The notes under the pieces: model-generated
Told to the model about the DNA's origin: nothing
Databases searched by the model: none
The model's input: only the letters and a program-made list of their open reading frames with translations
Part shown: one piece after another, positions 28,630 to 40,941 of the stretch
Position numbering within the stretch: the first letter of the stretch is position 1
Layout of the letters: every line of letters starts with the position of its first letter
Made by a program: the position numbers and the translations under genes
DNA from: Planctomycetota bacterium
GTDB taxonomy: Bacteria > Planctomycetota > B15-G4 > SIAN01
Length of the DNA stretch: 64,000 nt
Direction: 5' to 3'
NCBI GenBank assembly: GCA_016795285.1
Contig: JAEUIC010000008.1
Coordinates: 124,001-188,000 of the forward strand

Positions 28630-30732
28630 TCAGAGCAGGTCGAGGATCGCGTCGAGCGGGCGCAAGGGCAGCGTGAAGTTGGCGTCGACCAGGTAGGGGA
28701 CGTTCCACGGCAGCGGCGTCTTCTCGGCGAGCAGCCCGATCGCGACCACCGCGAAGCCGCGCTGCAACTCCGGCAGCGAGCGATCTTCGACCATCGCGCG
28801 CAGCGCCGGCGCCGACTCGCTGCCGCCCACCAGGCCGAGCGCGCGCACGTAAGCGCTCGCCGAGTGGGAATCGGGGGCACCGGCGAGCAGCTCGATCAGC
28901 TGCCGCTCGAAGGTCGCGTCGCCGAGCAGTGCGAGCCCGCGCGCGACGTCGATGCGCGACAGCGGCGGCAGCGCCGGGTCGGCGAGCAGCGCGCGCAGCG
29001 GCTCGGCGGCGGCGCGGGCGCCCACCATGCCGAGCGCGACGGCGAGCTGCCCGCGCAGCTCGGGATGGCGGCCGTCGGTGAGGCGCTCCTGGAGCGGACC
29101 GGCCGCTTCGGCGCAGCGCAGCAGGCCGAGCGACAGCGCGAGCGCCCCCTGCAGCGACGGGTCGCGCACCGACTCGAACGTCTCGATCAGCTTGCGCCCC
29201 GAGTGGGCGACGCGCTCGCGCGCGGCCGGCAGCTCCGCCTCGCCGCGCCCGAACAGGCCGAGCGCGAGGGCGGCCCACGGCTGCTGCGTCTTGCGCTCCG
29301 GCTGGAGCAGCTGGCCGAGCAGGAAGGCATGCACGCTCTCGCGCTGCGGCTCGAGCTGCAGCGGATCGCCGAGCGCCTGCGCCGCGCGTTCGCCGAGGCG
29401 GCCGAGCGCGATCAGCGCGAACTCGCGCGTCGAGGCGTCGGAGTGGCGGCGCGCCGTCTCCATCAGCACGCGCGTCGTCTCCGCTTCCTCGAGCGAGGCG
29501 AGCTGGCCGAGCGCGAGCGCGATCGAGCGCGCCACTTCGGCGGGCGTCTGCTTGTCGGCGAGGTGGGAGAGCAGCTTCGGCAGCATCCCGCGCGACGCCG
29601 CCATCGGCAGGCGCGCCATCGCGATCGGCACCTGCGCGCGCACCGACCGCTCGAGGCCGCGCTCGTCGAGCAGGCGCGACAGCGTGACGATCGCGGCGGG
29701 CGCCGCTTCGCGCTGCAGCCCCATCGCGACGATCGCCGTGGCGACCAGTTCGCGCGAGGCGGTCGCGCTGGTGGCCAGCGTGACGATCGGCGAGAGGGCG
29801 TCCTGCGTGCCGGCGAGTCCGAGGCCGAGCGTCGCGAGGCCGCGCAGCAGGTCGTCGATCGGCCCGCTCGCGCCGCAGCGCTGCCGCCCTTCCGGCGCGT
29901 CGAGCGCGATCTCGCGCAGCGCCGCCACCGCGTCGGGCCCGCCGATCAGCCCGAGTCCGAGCACGGCCGCTTCCTGCGGGCTCGCTTCGGGATGGGCGAG
30001 GTTCTTCAGGAGATGGGGGAGCAGCGGCGCCGCTTCGGCGCGCGGCAGCGACCGGCCGAGCGCGATGGCGGCCGAGTCGGCCACCTCGACCGAGGCGTCC
30101 CGCAACGACTGCGCGAGCAACGGCAGCAGGCTGCGGCGCAGCTCCGGTCGCAGCAGCGGATCGAGCGCCGGCTGCGCGCCGCGGCCAGTGGCGAGGCCCG
30201 ACGTCGCGGTGTCCGGCGGGGCGCCAGCATGGCGGCTCAGGTAGAGCTCGCGCGTCTGGCTCCACCAGGTCTCCCAGCGGTCGCTCACTTGCGGCGAGCG
30301 GCGCGCGGCTCCAGGGACGCCGCCGCCGGTGCGACCGGCGCTCGGCGAGGGCGGCACGGCGGGTGGGGTCGCCGGGCCGACCGGGCCGCTGGTGGGGCCG
30401 CTCGCGGGCGGAGTGACCGGCGCCATCGGGCGCGGACCTTCGGGAGCGCCGGGAGTGGTGGGCGCGGACGGCGTGCCGGGCGGCGTGGTCGGTGCGCCCG
30501 GGTCGGCCGGCGGGGTGGTCGGGGCGCCGGGGTCGGTGGGCGGAGGCGTTTCGCCCGGTCGATCCTTCTTCTCGCCCGGATGGCGCGGGCGGGTCGGCCC
30601 GCGGGGAGTGCCGCCCGGAGTGCGCGTCGAGCCGCCGGTGCCGCCGCGGATGATCCCGCCGTGGCCGAGCGCGTCAGGGGCCGCGAACGCAGTGACGGCG
30701 AGCAGGGCGAGCAGTCGGATCGCGCGGCGCAT
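28630..30732 (-). CDS. HEAT-repeat protein, exported (paralogue B)
   Basis: ATG 30732 follows AAGGAGAG and opens on a signal peptide (MRRAIRLLALLAVTAFAAPDA). A proline/glycine/threonine-rich spacer with TTPP-type repeats runs to about residue 140. Then DRWETWWSQTRELYL matches the same segment of paralogue A (DRWEAWWYFQREAYL), and a HEAT array follows. The end, GLLAEKTPLPWNVPYLVDANF, again mirrors paralogue A. The longer proline-rich linker is the main difference and may reach across the envelope. The two genes are 105 bases apart on the same strand and are probably co-transcribed, B first. Function unknown; probably a scaffold. Confidence 0.8.
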   Translation of the reverse strand: MRRAIRLLALLAVTAFAAPDALGHGGIIRGGTGGSTRTPGGTPRGPTRPRHPGEKKDRPGETPPPTDPGAPTTPPADPGAPTTPPGTPSAPTTPGAPEGPRPMAPVTPPASGPTSGPVGPATPPAVPPSPSAGRTGGGVPGAARRSPQVSDRWETWWSQTRELYLSRHAGAPPDTATSGLATGRGAQPALDPLLRPELRRSLLPLLAQSLRDASVEVADSAAIALGRSLPRAEAAPLLPHLLKNLAHPEASPQEAAVLGLGLIGGPDAVAALREIALDAPEGRQRCGASGPIDDLLRGLATLGLGLAGTQDALSPIVTLATSATASRELVATAIVAMGLQREAAPAAIVTLSRLLDERGLERSVRAQVPIAMARLPMAASRGMLPKLLSHLADKQTPAEVARSIALALGQLASLEEAETTRVLMETARRHSDASTREFALIALGRLGERAAQALGDPLQLEPQRESVHAFLLGQLLQPERKTQQPWAALALGLFGRGEAELPAARERVAHSGRKLIETFESVRDPSLQGALALSLGLLRCAEAAGPLQERLTDGRHPELRGQLAVALGMVGARAAAEPLRALLADPALPPLSRIDVARGLALLGDATFERQLIELLAGAPDSHSASAYVRALGLVGGSESAPALRAMVEDRSLPELQRGFAVVAIGLLAEKTPLPWNVPYLVDANFTLPLRPLDAILDLL

Positions 30733-30923
30733 GACACTCTCCTTCGGCTCGACGACCAGCGCAGCGGAGTGTGCCGCTTCGCAGGAGACGTCCAGATAGC
30801 CGCTCGGCGGGAGAGTGGAAGTGCTTCCGCGAACCCGATGCGGATCGGCCGATCACCGCGGCGGCGTGGCACCACCGCGGCAGGTCGCACTCGATCCGAT
30901 CGTTGCCCGCGCCGGTTCCGCGC

Positions 30924-31250
30924 TCAACCCATCGAGTTGGATCGGACGAATCGGCAGGCGCGCCGTAGCCACGGGAGCGCCTGATTCAGGTCGCGCGCCG
31001 TCTCGAGCGGCAGCTCCACCATGTCGGTGGCGTCTTCGCCCTTCTTGCCGACGTAGGCGCGCGAGTCGCGGACCTTCAGCGCATCCTCGCGCTGCCGGGG
31101 GTGGAGCTTGACCACCACGCCCGTCTTGGTGAGGAACGAGAAGAGCGAGCCTTGGATGGTGAAGCTCGTCCGGCTCGGCGTGCGCTGCGCCTCGACTCCC
31201 TTCCAGCGGAGAAGCGTGTCTTCGAGCAGAGCGGCGACTTCGGATGCCAT
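30924..31250 (-). CDS. Small TfoX/YjbR-like hypothetical protein
   Basis: ATG 31250 has AGGAACC just upstream and gives a 108-residue protein starting MASEVAALLEDTLLRWKG. The core (FTIQGSLFSFLTKTGVVVKL, then a VELPLE segment and WLRRACRFVRS) recalls the small single-domain TfoX-N/YjbR fold, but the match is weak. It lies about 90 bases downstream of carB on the same strand. A 191-base gap, with no other gene seen, separates it from HEAT paralogue B; that gap contains the palindrome GGAAGTGCTTCC at 30817-30828. Confidence 0.5.
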   Translation of the reverse strand: MASEVAALLEDTLLRWKGVEAQRTPSRTSFTIQGSLFSFLTKTGVVVKLHPRQREDALKVRDSRAYVGKKGEDATDMVELPLETARDLNQALPWLRRACRFVRSNSMG

Positions 31251-31324
31251 CGTGGTTCCTGCAATAGTGGGGGGCGGACGCTGCCCCGGCCGCGAAAGGG
31301 CGGCATCGTAACGAAACACGCACG

Positions 31325-31338
31325 CCGGCGAAAGCCGG
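31325..31338 (-). terminator. Small stem-loop just after the carB stop
   Basis: A five-base stem (CCGGC/GCCGG) closes a four-base loop directly after the carB stop, and on the minus strand it is followed within about ten bases by GTTTCGTT. It may be a weak or partial terminator between carB and the small downstream gene. Confidence 0.35.
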
Positions 31339-31341
31339 GGG

Positions 31342-34611
<3,270 letters not shown>

Positions 34612-34681
34612 GCGGTGCTTTCCTCGACGGGCGCGTCCAGGGCGTTCAAAATTTCGCGGACGATAGCGAGCGGCGCACTCT

Positions 34682-37600
34682 TCAGCGACGGTCGAGGTCG
34701 AGCCGGCGACGCAGCTCGCGCCAGTCGGCGTCGTCGGGACGGGGCGAAGCGAGCCGCGCCGCGAACTCCGGCGGCGGAGCGAGCCCGCGTGCGCCACCCC
34801 ACGCGGCCACCTCGGCCAGGAGCGGCGGGCACTCGATCGCCTCGCGCAGCGCCGCGGCGAAGGCGCGCTCGGGGCCGCCGGCGCCGCCCGCCTCCGCCAG
34901 CGCGGCGAGCACGGCCAGCGTGCGCGCAGGCGAGCTGCCGAGCAGCGGATCGCTGCGCCCGAGCGCGTCGAGGCGGTCGCGCGGCGCCACCTCGCCGCCC
35001 CCGAGCGCCGCCAGCAGCGCCGGCAGGTCGGCGAGCAGCGCCGCCTCCTCGGCGGCGGTCGCCACCGCGCCGCGCCGCAGGAGCTCGCGGCGCGGCCCGA
35101 TCGGCAGCAGGGCGCGGAAGTCGGAGGCGCTCGCGGCCGGCCAGAGCGTCAGCACGCGGCGATCGAACCAGTCGCGCAGCTCGGGCGGCGCATGGGCGCG
35201 CTCGGCGATGGCGCCCGCCTCGGCGAAGAAGCGCTCGTCGCAGCGCGCGGCTCGCGGGCCAAGCCCGGCCCACGCCGCGTCGAGCGCCGCCACCGCCTCC
35301 TCCGGCGGTCGCTGCGCCAGCAGGGCGACCAGGGTCGGGTCGGCCGGCGGCGCGCGGGTCGGCAGGCCGAGCGCCGCGCGCTCGAGCGCCGCCTCGCTGC
35401 CGATCGCCGCGTCGCGCAGCAGCAGCAGCGCGCACGGCGCCGTCGCCGCGGTCGGGTCGGCGCTCGCCAGCGCGAGCAGCGCGGTGCGCGCCTCGACCAG
35501 CTGCGGCTCCTCGTCGCGCCACCGCTCGGCGGGGAGTTCGAGCGCGGCGGCGACCCGCGTCTCGAGCAGCGCGCGCGCCTCCGTCCCGCCGAGTCGGCCG
35601 AGCGCCTCGAGCACGCCGTGGCGCTCGCCGGCGTCGTCGCTCGCCGCGAGGCGCGCCAGCGCGACCGGCAGCAGCGCCTCGCGCAGCGCCGGCTCGGCCA
35701 GCTCGAGCAGCGCCATGCGGCTCTCCTCGTCCTCGGCTTCGGAGAGGAGCGCCGTCACTAGCGCCGCGTAGCCCGGCAGGTGGCGCAGCTTGCCGAGGTC
35801 GGCGAGCAGCGGGATGCGGCGCGCCGGATCGAGTCCGCGCAGCACGCGCGGCGCCGCCTCGAGCGCGAGCGGATCGCCCGCCTCGACCAGCGCGCGCAGC
35901 GCCGCCTCGCGCACCGGCGGGCGTGCATCGTCGAGCGCGACCCGCAGCAGCTCGCGCATGCGCGGCCCGCCGAGCCGGCCGGCGCGCGAGAGGCAGAAGC
36001 GGTAGAGGTCGACCGCTTCGGCGTCGGCGCGAAGCGCGCCCGCCTGCTGCTCGAACCACGCCTCCGCCGCCGCGCCGCCCACTTGCGCCAGCACGTGGAG
36101 CAGCGCCTCGACCGCGTGCCGACCGAACCGCTCGATCGCCTCGCGCGCGACCGCGTCGCTCGCCCCCTGCAGCGCGATGAAGGGGACCCCTTCGAGCGCC
36201 GCCAGCCGATCGCTCTCGGCGGCCGGCTTGCGCCACAGTCGTTCGACCAGCGCCAGCAGCTCGTCGGGGTCGCTCGCGCCGAACGACTCGGCGAGCTGCT
36301 CGATCATGCGGCCGCGCGTGCGCGCGTCGCGTTCGCCATCGAGCGCGTCGATCAGGAAGCCGAGCAAGGCGCTGTCGCCGCTGCGGGCGATCGCCTCGAA
36401 GGGGCGCAGCCGCGCGTCGCCGTGCAGGTCGCGCAGCGCATGGAGGAGGAGCCGGTTGCGCGGCTCGCCCGCCGGCAGGTGGAGCGCGGTCTCGCAGAGC
36501 GCGGCGCGCAGCGGCGGCGCGAGGCGGGGCGCGACCTCCTCGTCGAGGCGGCGCGCCACCGCGGCGTAGGGCAGGCGGGCCAACGGCGCGAACCACGGGA
36601 GCGCACGGCCCGGCTCCTCGCGCGGCGCGACCAGCTGCGCGAGCAGCAGGTCGAGCGTGGCGCGCCCGTCGAGACGGAACGCCACGTCGAGCGCCCCCTC
36701 GAGCGCCCCGTCGAACGGCGGCTCGCGCTCGAGCGACGGGAGCAAGGCGACCGCGCGCGCCGCGCTGGCCGGCGCGACCCGTTGCAGCTCGAGCAGCGCG
36801 GCGGCGGCGTGCTCCTGGAGCGGCGACGGCGGGAGGCCCGCTTGCGCCAGGAGCTCCCGCAACGCCGCCTCGTCGAGCGCAGCGGCCCGTTCCGGCTGGT
36901 AGCGCACGGCGAGCCGCAGCGCGAGCGGTCCGCCGGCCCCGTCCGCGTCGACGCGGCCGGCCGCGTACGCCTCGCTGAACGCGCGCAGCGTCGCCGCCTC
37001 CCACGCGGGCGCGAGCGTCGCGACCCGTTCGGCGAGATGGTCCTGCAGCGTGCTCGGCAGCGTCGGCAGCAGCGCCAGCAGTTGCGCGCCGGTCGCGTCG
37101 CGATCGTCGGCCGCGCGCAGCTCGAGCGCCCGTTCGAGCAGCGTCGGGTCGGGCCCGTGGCAGAGCGCATCGAGCGGTGCTGCGAACGCGGCGGCGAAGC
37201 GGCGCCGCACCGGCAGCGAGTGGCGCGCCAGGCCATCGAGCAGCGCCTGCGCCACGTTGCAGTCGCGATCGACCAGCAGCGCGGCGATCGCGTCGACCGG
37301 CCACGGCTCGCCGGCGCGCGCGAGCGCCAGCGCCGCGAGCGCGCGCACGCCCGGATCGGCGGCGGCGCGGCGCTGCAGCGCGAGCGGCCGCGCCTCGGCC
37401 GGCGCCAGCGCCAGCAGCAGCTCGAGCTGGGCACGCCACGCGCGGTCGTCGAGGTCGGCGGGAGCTGCCGCGAGGCGCTCGATCGGCTGCGCGTGGAAGA
37501 GGTCGCGGCGCGCCCGTTCGCGGAGCAGCGGATCGCTGCTCGACAGCGCGTCGAGCGCGGCGTCGATCGCGCCATCGACCGGCGCGTCCTCCGCGAACGG

Positions 37601-37693
37601 CGCGTTGCCAGGGCTGCGCGGCGGTGGCGCGAACGGCGCGGCCGCGGCGGCGAGCAGCGCGAAGCGACGCGCGGCGGCGGCCGGTCGGATCAC
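34682..37693 (-). CDS. Large exported HEAT-like repeat protein
   Basis: This 1,003-residue protein starts at a GTG that overlaps the stop of the NAD(P)HX dehydratase gene (GTGA). The N-terminus has a possible signal peptide ([14 protein letters not shown]). The rest is almost wholly alpha-helical with degenerate HEAT/Armadillo-like repeats, such as [38 protein letters not shown] and [19 protein letters not shown]. It has no recognisable catalytic motif. It differs from the two HEAT paralogues near 26-30 kb and lacks their DRWE and PWN signatures. Its coupling to nnrD and closeness to carB are probably incidental. Confidence 0.7.
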   Translation of the reverse strand: MIRPAAAARRFALLAAAAAPFAPPPRSPGNAPFAEDAPVDGAIDAALDALSSSDPLLRERARRDLFHAQPIERLAAAPADLDDRAWRAQLELLLALAPAEARPLALQRRAAADPGVRALAALALARAGEPWPVDAIAALLVDRDCNVAQALLDGLARHSLPVRRRFAAAFAAPLDALCHGPDPTLLERALELRAADDRDATGAQLLALLPTLPSTLQDHLAERVATLAPAWEAATLRAFSEAYAAGRVDADGAGGPLALRLAVRYQPERAAALDEAALRELLAQAGLPPSPLQEHAAAALLELQRVAPASAARAVALLPSLEREPPFDGALEGALDVAFRLDGRATLDLLLAQLVAPREEPGRALPWFAPLARLPYAAVARRLDEEVAPRLAPPLRAALCETALHLPAGEPRNRLLLHALRDLHGDARLRPFEAIARSGDSALLGFLIDALDGERDARTRGRMIEQLAESFGASDPDELLALVERLWRKPAAESDRLAALEGVPFIALQGASDAVAREAIERFGRHAVEALLHVLAQVGGAAAEAWFEQQAGALRADAEAVDLYRFCLSRAGRLGGPRMRELLRVALDDARPPVREAALRALVEAGDPLALEAAPRVLRGLDPARRIPLLADLGKLRHLPGYAALVTALLSEAEDEESRMALLELAEPALREALLPVALARLAASDDAGERHGVLEALGRLGGTEARALLETRVAAALELPAERWRDEEPQLVEARTALLALASADPTAATAPCALLLLRDAAIGSEAALERAALGLPTRAPPADPTLVALLAQRPPEEAVAALDAAWAGLGPRAARCDERFFAEAGAIAERAHAPPELRDWFDRRVLTLWPAASASDFRALLPIGPRRELLRRGAVATAAEEAALLADLPALLAALGGGEVAPRDRLDALGRSDPLLGSSPARTLAVLAALAEAGGAGGPERAFAAALREAIECPPLLAEVAAWGGARGLAPPPEFAARLASPRPDDADWRELRRRLDLDRR

Positions 37694-38574
37694 GCGACGT
37701 GGTCCGCCAGCGCCGCCGGCAGCCGCTCGATCAGGTCGGTCGCCGTCACGCCGAGCTCGCCGAGCGCCGCCGCCGCGAGGTCGCCGGCGCGGCCGTGCGC
37801 GAAGGTGGCGATGCGCGCCGCCAGCAGCTCGTCCGGCAGCACCGCCAGCAGCGCGGCGACGCAGCCCGAGAGGACGTCGCCGCTGCCGCCGCTCGCCATG
37901 CCGGGGTTGCCGGTCGTGTTGAAGTAGCTCTCGAGGCCGTTGCTGACCACGCTGCGGTGCCCTTTGAGGATCACGGTCGCGCCGGCGCGCATGGCGAGGT
38001 CAACGGCTGCGAGGCGGCGCGGCTCGTCGGAATCGCCGGGGCGCTGGCCGGTCAGGCGATGGAGTTCGCCGGCGTGGGGGGTGACGACGGTGACGCGGCG
38101 GTGGCCGGCGAGGTGGGCCGGTTCGCCGGCGAAGGCGTTCAAGCCGTCGGCATCGAGGACCAGCGGCCGCTCGATCCGTGGCACGAGTTCCCGCACCAGC
38201 GCGGTGGTCTCGAGTGCGGTCCCGAGCCCCGGCCCGAGCGCCACCACGTCGGCCCGCCCGCAGGCGGCGAGCAGCGGCGTGAGCGAGGCGGGGCCGAGGA
38301 CGCCGTCGTGGTCCGGGAGCGGCAGCCAGGTGGCGCGCAGTTCGGCAGCGCCCGCGATGGCGTAGAGCGAGCGCGGCAGGGCGATGGTGACGAGGCCGGC
38401 GCCGCTGCGGAAGGCGGCGGCCGCGGCGAGCAGCGGCGCGCCGTGCATCCCGTAGCTGCCGCCGATGATCAGCAGCCGGCCGAAGTCGCCCTTGTGGGCG
38501 GTCGGGGTGCGGCGCGGCAGCTTCTTCAGCTCGGGCGGGACGGTAGAGGGCAGGGGCTCGGAGGAGGTCGGCAT
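37690..38574 (-). CDS. nnrD: ADP/ATP-dependent NAD(P)H-hydrate dehydratase
   Basis: This enzyme repairs damaged cofactors by converting the S form of NAD(P)HX back to NAD(P)H. ATG 38574 has GGAG at a suitable distance. The 294-residue product has the ribokinase-like fold signatures: GDFGRLLIIGGSYGMHGAPLLA near the start, ALGPGLG, VLDADGLNAF, and NPGMASGGSGDVLSG near residue 225 with the catalytic aspartate. It contains only the dehydratase (CARKD/YjeF-C) domain; the epimerase domain often fused to it is absent and must be elsewhere. The gene lies 28 bases after the asparaginase gene on the same strand and overlaps the HEAT-like gene downstream. Confidence 0.92.
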   Translation of the reverse strand: MPTSSEPLPSTVPPELKKLPRRTPTAHKGDFGRLLIIGGSYGMHGAPLLAAAAAFRSGAGLVTIALPRSLYAIAGAAELRATWLPLPDHDGVLGPASLTPLLAACGRADVVALGPGLGTALETTALVRELVPRIERPLVLDADGLNAFAGEPAHLAGHRRVTVVTPHAGELHRLTGQRPGDSDEPRRLAAVDLAMRAGATVILKGHRSVVSNGLESYFNTTGNPGMASGGSGDVLSGCVAALLAVLPDELLAARIATFAHGRAGDLAAAALGELGVTATDLIERLPAALADHVA

Positions 38575-38602
38575 GGGCGCTCCGATCGCGGCGGTGCCGG
38601 CG

Positions 38603-39646
38603 TCAGCTCCACGGCGAGGGAGGCAGGCGCGCGAACGACTCCGCGACTTCGATCTTGCCGGTTTCGAGGCCGGCGTAGTTCTTCTGGATCGCCTCGCAGC
38701 CGCGCGGCAGCTCGGCGAGGTCGGCGGGCGGATCGAAGCCGAGCCACCGCAGCAGCGCGAGCACCGGATGGACGTAGCCGCGCGCGTTGCCGTCCTCGAC
38801 CTTGACCGCGATGCCGACGCTTCGCAGCCCGGGGCGGGGCGGGCGGATCGCCAGCGCGACGACCCCTTCCGCGCCGATCTTGCAGAAGGTGCGGCGCTGG
38901 CTGACCTTGGTGACGGCGAGGTCGAAGCGGCGGCTGCCGGAGACGTAGTGCGGCTCCTCCATCGCGGCGTCGAAGAGGCGGCGCGCGGCAGCGGCGCTCG
39001 GGTCGGGGAGGCCGGTCGGGTCGGCGAAGCGCGCCATCGCCCGCGCCAGCGCACCGAGCGGCAGCGAGTAGGCGGGGGCGCTGCAGCCGTCGATCGCGAC
39101 GCCGATCGCGTCGGCGGGAAGGCCGGCGAAAGCGGCGAGGCGGGCGAGGATGCGCTGCTGCACCGGATGGCGCGGATCGACGTAGCCGGCGAGCGGCGCC
39201 CCGAGCTGGCGCGCCTGGATCAGCATGCCGGCGTGCTTGCCCGAGCAGTTGTGGTGGAGGACGGTGAAGCGCTCCCCCTCGCGCAGCAGCTGCCGCGCCG
39301 CCGCGTCGTCCATCGGCGCATGGGCGCCGCAGAGGAGCGCGCTCTCCGGAACGCCGCCCTTCTCGAGCAGGGTGCGCGCGGCCGCCACGTGGAGCGGGTC
39401 GCCGCCGTGCGAGGCGGTGGTCAGGGCGACCTCGCGCGCCGAGAGCCCGAGCGTCCGATCGAGCCCCTCCTCGAGCAGCGGCAGCGCCTGGAACGGCTTG
39501 ATCGCGGAGCGCGGGAAGATCGGCTGGTCGGGGTCCCCGAGCGCGAACCAGACCTGCTCGGCGTCGGCGACCACCACGTGGCCACGATGGCTGCTCTCGC
39601 GCTGGCCGGCGCGGGTGAGGAACGACAGGAGCGGGGGAGCGTTCAA
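38603..39646 (-). CDS. L-asparaginase II family protein (Rhizobium etli AnsA type)
   Basis: Asparaginases of this type hydrolyse asparagine to aspartate and ammonia and are unrelated to the E. coli enzymes. The 347-residue product has the family signatures RSAIKPFQALPL (residues 46-57), TTASHGGDP, NCSGKHAGML with the zinc-site cysteine and serine-lysine pair, and DGCSAPAYSLPL. The start must be TTG 39646: an in-frame stop lies nine bases upstream (39655-39653), and the expected N-terminal FLTRAGQRESSHRG begins only eight residues in. No Shine-Dalgarno is visible, so translation may be weak. It is divergent from the bifunctional-nuclease-family gene. Confidence 0.88.
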   Translation of the reverse strand: MNAPPLLSFLTRAGQRESSHRGHVVVADAEQVWFALGDPDQPIFPRSAIKPFQALPLLEEGLDRTLGLSAREVALTTASHGGDPLHVAAARTLLEKGGVPESALLCGAHAPMDDAAARQLLREGERFTVLHHNCSGKHAGMLIQARQLGAPLAGYVDPRHPVQQRILARLAAFAGLPADAIGVAIDGCSAPAYSLPLGALARAMARFADPTGLPDPSAAAARRLFDAAMEEPHYVSGSRRFDLAVTKVSQRRTFCKIGAEGVVALAIRPPRPGLRSVGIAVKVEDGNARGYVHPVLALLRWLGFDPPADLAELPRGCEAIQKNYAGLETGKIEVAESFARLPPSPWS

Positions 39647-39678
39647 GAGGAGTCACCGAAGTCGATGGGAAGCAGCGT

Positions 39679-39702
39679 TACAATGCCGCCGCTTCCGAGA
39701 GG
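39679..39702 (+). promoter_or_regulatory. -10-like TACAAT and ribosome site of the bifunctional-nuclease-family gene
   Basis: TACAAT at 39679-39684 matches five of six bases of the bacterial -10 box. GAGAGG at 39697-39702 is placed ten bases before GTG 39713. Together they argue that translation starts at GTG 39713 and not at ATG 39683, which overlaps the -10 box. Confidence 0.4.
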
Positions 39703-39712
39703 GCCCAAGATC

Positions 39713-40129
39713 GTGCTCGTCGAATGTCGGCTGTCGCGCATCGTTTTCCGCGAGGACAGCGATCAGCAGTACATCTTCCTCCAGGAGCGCGCGGGCGACC
39801 GGGCGTTCCCGATCGTCATCGGCTTCTTCGAAGCGGCGGAGATCCACCGCAAGGCGAACGGGCAGGTGCCGACCCGGCCGCTCACCCACGACCTGCTGCG
39901 CAGCGCGATGGAGCAGCTCGGCGGGAAGCTCCGCTGCGTCGAGATCCACGATCTGCGCGAGAACACCTTCTTCGCCAACCTCGTGGTCGACCAGGAGGGG
40001 AGGACCGTCCGCATCGATTGCCGTCCCTCCGACGCGGTGGCGCTGGCGGTCGCGCAGAACGCCCCGATCGCGGTCGAGGAGCACGTGCTGACCGCCGCGG
40101 CGGAGAAGCAGCGCGAGGGAGGTCCCTGA
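39713..40129 (+). CDS. Bifunctional nuclease (BFN) family protein
   Basis: The 138-residue protein shows the DUF151/BFN pattern: MLVECRLSRIVF at the start, then FLQERAGDRAFPIVIGFFEAAEIHR, a conserved R-PLTHDLL segment, EIHDLRENTFFANLVV and IDCRPSDAVALAV. Family members are small proteins with reported nuclease activity in plants and a Thermotoga structure; their bacterial role is poorly defined. The GTG start is preferred over ATG 39683 for the reasons given in the promoter entry. It stands alone, divergent from asparaginase and followed by a serine tRNA 69 bases later. Confidence 0.88.
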   Translation: MLVECRLSRIVFREDSDQQYIFLQERAGDRAFPIVIGFFEAAEIHRKANGQVPTRPLTHDLLRSAMEQLGGKLRCVEIHDLRENTFFANLVVDQEGRTVRIDCRPSDAVALAVAQNAPIAVEEHVLTAAAEKQREGGP

Positions 40130-40198
40130 GGGTCGGCGGCCGGTCCGCGACGACGGCGCAGGCGGGGGTCGAGGCAACTGCAAGTGCGCGAACCATCC

Positions 40199-40286
40199 GG
40201 AGGGGTGGCAGAGTGGTCGATTGCGACGGTCTTGAAAGCCGTTGACCCGCAAGGGTCCGGGGGTTCGAATCCCTCCCCCTCCGCCA
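40199..40286 (+). tRNA. tRNA-Ser (anticodon UGA)
   Basis: The acceptor stem GGAGGGG pairs with CCCCTCC, followed by G and an encoded CCA. The anticodon stem ACGGT/GCCGT encloses the loop CTTGAAA with anticodon TGA, which reads UCA. A long variable arm (TGACCCGCAAGGGTCC) is diagnostic of class II serine tRNA. The T-arm loop TTCGAAT is normal. Confidence 0.97.
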
Positions 40287-40372
40287 AGCGGAGTGGACCG
40301 GATGCAGAGGTCGCTCAGCGCGTGGCGAGCCTCGAGTGACGAGATCACGAAGCGGTGCGGCGACGATCTCGG

Positions 40373-40405
40373 CACGAGACGATCACGAGACGATCACGAG
40401 ACGAA
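40373..40405. repeat. Three tandem 11-base repeats between two serine tRNAs
   Basis: CACGAGACGAT occurs at 40373-40383 and 40384-40394, and with one change at 40395-40405. The array lies 13 bases before the second tRNA. Its period of one helical turn could suit a protein-binding array or may be slippage. Confidence 0.8.
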
Positions 40406-40417
40406 TCAGTTCAGTGC

Positions 40418-40509
40418 GGAGAGGTGGCTGAGTGGCCGATAGCGCCGCCTTGCTAAGGCGGTATGGGGGTAACACTCCATCGCGGGTTCAAATCCCGCCC
40501 TCTCCGCCA
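40418..40509 (+). tRNA. tRNA-Ser (anticodon GCU)
   Basis: The acceptor stem GGAGAGG pairs with CCTCTCC and CCA is encoded. The anticodon stem CCGCC/GGCGG encloses TTGCTAA, giving anticodon GCT for AGC/AGU. A long class II variable arm (TATGGGGGTAACACTCCA region) and a normal T loop (TTCAAAT) are present. Confidence 0.97.
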
Positions 40510-40532
40510 ACGTCGTTTCGCGAGTGACGCCC

Positions 40533-40940
40533 ATGCGAATCGCGCATCGAACGCTCCTCGCCCTCGCCCTCTTCCTTGCGCCGTTGCTGGCCGCCACCGG
40601 TTGCGTCGAGCGCTACCTCGAGGTCGATTCGAATCCGACGGGCGCGCGCATCGCCGTGAACGGCCGCGAAGTCGGCGTCGCACCCGTGACCGTCCCGTTC
40701 ACCCATTACGGCACCTTCCGCATCGATGCGTGGTGGCCCGATCGGCCGGCGGCGACGCAGTTCGCGTCGATCGACGCGCCGTGGTACCAGCACTTCCCGC
40801 TCGACCTCTTCAGCGAGCTGCTCGATCCGACGACCCATGTCGATCGCCACGCGGTGGCGGTCGAGTTCGTGCCCGCCGAGGGGGTGCCGCGCGCCGAGCT
40901 GCTCGAGCGCGCCGAGGCGGCTCGCCGGGAGACGCGCTGA
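40533..40940 (+). CDS. PEGA-domain lipoprotein
   Basis: ATG 40533 opens a 135-residue protein with a lipoprotein signal (LLALALFLAPLLAATGC, the lipobox cysteine at about residue 27). A PEGA-like beta unit follows directly: YLEVDSNPTGARIAVNGREVG and VAPVTVPFTHYGT. PEGA domains are short sandwich modules on cell-surface proteins. The C-terminal part has WYQHFPLDLFSELLDP, as seen in small lipoproteins of similar design. A GTG at 40524 in the same frame is a less likely start. murD starts two bases after its stop, so the two genes are co-translated or at least co-transcribed. Confidence 0.8.
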   Translation: MRIAHRTLLALALFLAPLLAATGCVERYLEVDSNPTGARIAVNGREVGVAPVTVPFTHYGTFRIDAWWPDRPAATQFASIDAPWYQHFPLDLFSELLDPTTHVDRHAVAVEFVPAEGVPRAELLERAEAARRETR

Positions 40941-40941
40941 C

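Noticed and set aside
37690..39054. Longer N-terminal extension of the NAD(P)HX dehydratase
   Set aside because: The extension overlaps the asparaginase coding region and is Arg/Ser-rich; ATG 38574 has a ribosome site and the family start.
40373..40405. Possible CRISPR array
   Set aside because: Units are only 11 bases and directly abut; no spacers and no cas genes nearby.
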